Shown: positions 61,479-64,000 of the stretch, one piece after another
Numbering within the stretch: position 1 is the first letter of the stretch
How the letters are laid out: every line of letters begins with the position of its first letter
Assembly: GCF_019312585.1 (NCBI RefSeq)
Contig: NZ_JAHWDP010000003.1
Coordinates: 310,001-374,000 of the forward strand
DNA from: Halomarinibacterium sedimenti
Lineage (GTDB): Bacteria; Bacteroidota; Bacteroidia; Flavobacteriales; Flavobacteriaceae
Length of the DNA: 64,000 nt
Direction: 5' to 3'
Notes under the pieces: generated by a model
Told to the model about the DNA's origin: nothing
The model's database searches: none
Seen by the model: the letters and a program-made list of their open reading frames with translations, nothing else
Made by a program: the position numbers and the translations under genes

Positions 61479-61516
61479 GTGGCTTCGATACATTTGCTGC
61501 GCAAACACTCAGCCAC
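61479..61516. repeat. REP-like hairpin, solo copy C
   Basis: A 38-nt unit with the same outer stem GTGGCT/AGCCAC and the same TTCGATAC and ACTCA flanks as the left hairpins of A and B, but with a different inner stem: TTTGC-TGC-GCAAA in place of ATTCC-TTC-GGAAT. Pairing is kept although the bases differ. Confidence 0.85.
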
Positions 61517-61522
61517 CAAAAT

Positions 61523-61554
61523 GGGGTGAAGGGTGTAGGGTATTAGGTACTGGG
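61523..61554 (+). other. G-rich run with possible quadruplex
   Basis: Five G-runs (GGGG, GGG, GGG, GG, GGG) are spaced by 4-5 bases on the plus strand, directly after solo repeat C. In an AT-rich genome this is a local composition outlier. The rest of 61385-61675 holds nothing else except a weak TATCTTTA element. Confidence 0.5.
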
Positions 61555-61675
61555 TGTTTTAGGCTCACCTTTTTTTTACTATCTTTACCTATCTCCCCAC
61601 AAAAAATTAGTACGATGTTACATAAGAAGTAGCTATGCGATACCGTATAGCAGGATGTTGTAAATACACATACTA

Positions 61676-62179
61676 ATGAAACTAACTCTCAAAAAAAGAT
61701 TCCTCCCTTGGGTCCTATGCGCTGCAGTGCTTTCACTAAGCAGTTGTAAAACCCAATTGGCACCCGAATACGACAAAGCCATTGTTGCTGGTCTTACCGA
61801 TGCCACCCAAAAAACCATGTACTTTTTTGCCACCATGGAGGAAGGCACTACTGCCGAAACGTACACAGATCGTGCCCTTTCCTACAACCAACTTATTGGT
61901 GCCTATGATGCGCTTAGCTTACAGGCCAAAGCCCGGCCCGTACCCGATAATGTGGCCACCAAAAAAATAAACGAACTCTTACAATCCAAAGGCAGTGACC
62001 CTTTGTCCAGTGACTATCCTAGTGCTTTTGCATTTACCAAAATCTCCGAAACCCTCAAAAAAATGCGGGAAGTAGACCAAACGGGCGGGATAAAACCCTT
62101 TGCACTGCTTGCCTTTAAAGGGCAAGTCCTAATTTTTCTCGATCAAGCCATTACCTACGAAAGCTTTTTAAAACGATAA
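61676..62179 (+). CDS. Hypothetical lipoprotein
   Basis: A 167-residue lipoprotein (lipobox SLSSC, Cys24). The mature part is helical and polar, without a recognised motif (EYDKAIVAGLTDATQKTMYFFATMEEG). It is followed after 3 bp by a 103-residue helical protein gene, so the two form an operon. Higher GC and Ala/Thr content than the sensor-cluster genes. Function unknown. Confidence 0.65.
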   Translation: MKLTLKKRFLPWVLCAAVLSLSSCKTQLAPEYDKAIVAGLTDATQKTMYFFATMEEGTTAETYTDRALSYNQLIGAYDALSLQAKARPVPDNVATKKINELLQSKGSDPLSSDYPSAFAFTKISETLKKMREVDQTGGIKPFALLAFKGQVLIFLDQAITYESFLKR

Positions 62180-62182
62180 CTT

Positions 62183-62494
62183 ATGAGTGATGTAGCCAGC
62201 ATAATAAAAGATATTAAAGATATCTCCACCACCATTCTAAAAAAGGATATTACCATTGTAAAAGGATTTAGTGAACGCCAAGTAGAAGCCATTGCCAAGC
62301 AAACAGTGATTATTACCGAAGGTGTTGCCAGTGGCGATATCGACGAAGAACTCAAAAAGTTCTTTTTTGATGGGCTTAAAGCTATGACAGAAAATTTTGT
62401 GAATACCCTAAAAGGCATCCTCTCGGTGACCTTAGAAAAACTCTATAATGCCCTTGTGGATAAACTTTGGAGCATTGTAGGGAGTGTGGTCTAA
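62183..62494 (+). CDS. Hypothetical helical protein with amphipathic C-terminus
   Basis: A 103-residue all-helical protein without signal peptide. The first half is polar (ASIIKDIKDISTTILKKDI); the last 25 residues (LSVTLEKLYNALVDKLW then SIVGSVV) form an amphipathic to hydrophobic helix. A copy of just this C-terminal part occurs as a separate 27-codon ORF at 63818-63901. Function unknown. Confidence 0.62.
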   Translation: MSDVASIIKDIKDISTTILKKDITIVKGFSERQVEAIAKQTVIITEGVASGDIDEELKKFFFDGLKAMTENFVNTLKGILSVTLEKLYNALVDKLWSIVGSVV

Positions 62495-62563
62495 GTTTGT
62501 ATTCTTACTGGATTGCTGTTTAAATTGAGTATCTTTCAGCAACGATTTTAAACTGTACATGCC

Positions 62564-63700
62564 ATGCGCTCTCTTTTTGTTCTTATCACTGTGCTAGCTA
62601 TCCTTGCTTGCAACGAAAAACAAACCCCTATAGACCCCATTCCAGAAACCCCATCCTGGGCATTTCCGTATTTTGAAAAAGTAGATAGCCTCAACCCTAT
62701 TTTGAAGCCTTCTCCCGATTTGGTGTTTACCGATCCCATTACACAATCCGAAGTAAGATGGGAGGCACGCAACGTGCTCAACCCTACAGCCATTGTAAAG
62801 GATGGAAAAGTATACCTCTTTTACCGTGCGCAAGATAGTTTAGGAACCTCCCGAATTGGAATGGCTACGAGTACCGACGGACTGCATTTTGAGAAAGCCC
62901 CTACCCCTGTGTTCTTTCCCGATGAAGACGCCATGAAGGATTACGAATGGAACTATAAAAAAGCACTCCCCCTACCACATCCCGAAGGCGACTATTTTGA
63001 TGGTGCCGAAGATCCCCGCATCGTGGAAAGTGAAGACGGCACCTACATTATGACCTATACCTCCTACGACGGAAAAACCGCCCGTTTAAGTAGTGCCTCC
63101 TCCAAAGATTTAACCCACTGGACCAAACACGGACTCGTATTACGCGACTCTATCTATCGGGATACGTGGTCTAAGGCTGGGGCTATTGTCGCCGAGCAAC
63201 AAGGACACCGTATGGTCGCTAAAAAGATTGACGGCAAGTACTGGATGTATTTTGGAGATACCAGTTTGTTTCTCGCCACCTCCACCAACTTACAAGATTG
63301 GGAGATTGCCATCAATGACGAATCCAAACAACGCATAAGCGTATTACACCCTCGTATGGGTTATTTTGATAGCCGTTTGGTAGAACCTGGACCCTATGCC
63401 TTGTGGCGTCAAGATGGGATTGTGCTTATCTACAATGCCAGTAATGCTGCCAACTTTAACGACCCTGCCCTACCCAAGTTTACCTATGCGGCAGGGCAAG
63501 CCTTGTTCGATGCACAACAGCCTTACAAACTGCTAGACAGAACCGACTCCTATTTTATTTACCCCGATAAGCCTTATGAAAAGGTGGGCGAAGTAAATGA
63601 AGTATGCTTTGTTGAAGGACTAGTCTACTTTAACAACCAGTGGTTATTGTATTACGGCACCGCAGATTCTAAAATTGCAGTGGCGGTGTATAAGCCGTAA
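62564..63700 (+). CDS. GH130-like glycoside hydrolase/phosphorylase, lipoprotein
   Basis: A 378-residue lipoprotein (lipobox ILAC, Cys16). The five-bladed beta-propeller segments match the GH130 (DUF377) group: EARNVLNPTAIVKDGKVYLFYRA, SRIGMATSTDGLHFEK, GAEDPRIVES with the likely catalytic Asp150, and the last WLLYYGTADSKIAVAVY. GH130 enzymes act on beta-mannosides, by phosphorolysis or hydrolysis. The location outside the cytoplasm favours hydrolysis or binding. GC is visibly higher than in the sensor cluster. Confidence 0.85.
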   Translation: MRSLFVLITVLAILACNEKQTPIDPIPETPSWAFPYFEKVDSLNPILKPSPDLVFTDPITQSEVRWEARNVLNPTAIVKDGKVYLFYRAQDSLGTSRIGMATSTDGLHFEKAPTPVFFPDEDAMKDYEWNYKKALPLPHPEGDYFDGAEDPRIVESEDGTYIMTYTSYDGKTARLSSASSKDLTHWTKHGLVLRDSIYRDTWSKAGAIVAEQQGHRMVAKKIDGKYWMYFGDTSLFLATSTNLQDWEIAINDESKQRISVLHPRMGYFDSRLVEPGPYALWRQDGIVLIYNASNAANFNDPALPKFTYAAGQALFDAQQPYKLLDRTDSYFIYPDKPYEKVGEVNEVCFVEGLVYFNNQWLLYYGTADSKIAVAVYKP

Positions 63701-63757
63701 GCACAAAAATTGTTAATAACCCAGAAAAAAAGGAGTAAAACTTATAATGCTTTTTAC

Positions 63758-63765
63758 TAAATTTG
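63758..63765 (+). promoter_or_regulatory. Putative -7 element before the mini-gene
   Basis: TAAATTTG matches TAnnTTTG. The following bases, TATCTCCCCACAAAAA, also occur at 61591-61606 upstream of the lipoprotein gene, so this leader is a duplicate. Confidence 0.4.
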
Positions 63766-63817
63766 AGTATCTCCCCACAAAAAGTTAATTACTAGTATAA
63801 TATATTGTTTGACCAAA

Positions 63818-63901
63818 ATGGATTTTCTCTCGGTGACTTTAGAAAAACTCTATAATGCCCTTGTAGATAAATTATGGGGGATTATTGGAGGTGTGATTTA
63901 A
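63818..63901 (+). CDS. 27-residue amphipathic peptide, duplicate of an upstream gene's C-terminus
   Basis: The ORF starts with MDF and then repeats the last 24 residues of the protein encoded at 62183-62494 with four conservative changes (Ser to Gly twice, Val to Ile twice). Several codons differ silently (Thr, Val, Leu and Gly), and the reading frame and stop are kept. It could be an expressed small peptide or a recent remnant of a duplication with an internal deletion. The first 57 bp before the -7 element and the last 99 bp of the window show no other feature. Confidence 0.4.
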   Translation: MDFLSVTLEKLYNALVDKLWGIIGGVI

Positions 63902-64000
63902 ACTATAGATGATGGGTTTAGAATTAATTCTTTTTTTTTGTAGATTTCTGTTTAATATCATTGTAAATGATTTTATTCTTTGCATTTTTGGTTTATGAGT

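Overview
The window is a stretch of a low-GC chromosome from a member of the Bacteroidetes, most likely a marine or environmental Flavobacteriaceae. Support comes from type IX secretion sorting domains, DUF2490, 2TM-domain, CarboxypepD_reg and DUF5686 proteins, many secreted proteins and lipoproteins, the Bacteroidetes promoter element TAnnTTTG in front of many genes (once with a clean upstream TTTG), the near absence of Shine-Dalgarno sequences, and bacillithiol genes. No genus is claimed. No prophage, insertion sequence with a transposase, or CRISPR array was found.

Layout. 1-3951: the 3' part of a VPS10/BNR-repeat protein, two tandem DUF2490 proteins and a Cu-Zn superoxide dismutase lipoprotein, apparently one operon. 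3999-4634: nitroreductase. 4953-10962: signalling cluster with a sigma-54 activator, a kinase-less PAS membrane protein, a CHASE-PAS histidine kinase and a lone receiver. 11151-11235: tRNA-Ser. 11359-14422: three tandem secreted paralogues and a T9SS-type protein. 14439-18037: NDH-2, a DUF4397/T9SS protein and an M28 peptidase. 18162-20194: tRNA-His, BshB1 and a PLP trans-sulfuration enzyme. 20256-24658: histidine-degradation operon hutI-hutG-ftcD plus a GNAT gene. 24719-27432: carbonic anhydrase, SRPBCC and small envelope proteins. 27703-30357: pheT and DUF2007. 30394-32111: a five-copy 21-bp tandem repeat and two orphan genes, the clearest accessory stretch of the first half. 32153-47731: mostly housekeeping (ABC-F, transaldolase, SRP RNA, glutaminyl cyclase, cold-shock protein, glyA, fumarylacetoacetase, YtxJ, CorA) with lipoproteins. 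47830-53045: ClpB, a TetR/thioesterase pair with matching operators, and SmpB. 53141-56544: DUF5686 outer-membrane protein and a secreted protein. 56548-61384: a LytTR/LytS two-component system with four 2TM domains, interrupted by a GIY-YIG nuclease gene. 61676-63901: lipoprotein genes, a GH130-like protein and a duplicated mini-gene.

The most interesting object is at 58409-58959. A 97-residue GIY-YIG endonuclease gene lies tightly between two same-orientation copies of a composite repeat. Each copy is a pair of imperfect hairpins arranged head to head, as in REP/BIME elements. A solo hairpin of the same family lies at 61479-61516. Hairpin stems differ between copies by compensating changes, and one hairpin appears to be inserted in the loop of another. 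The unit sits inside a set of genes on one strand that otherwise belong together. It looks like a GIY-YIG counterpart of the RAYT/REP system, which is an inference from sequence structure alone.

Other points: two near-identical operators (ATACC-N4-GGTAT) tie a TetR gene to a thioesterase gene; several TAnnTTTG elements lie only 4-6 nt before the start codon, implying leaderless mRNAs; an ABC-F protein has one intact and one doubly degenerate ATP site; and a 27-codon ORF preserves the C-terminus of an upstream protein with mainly silent or conservative changes.
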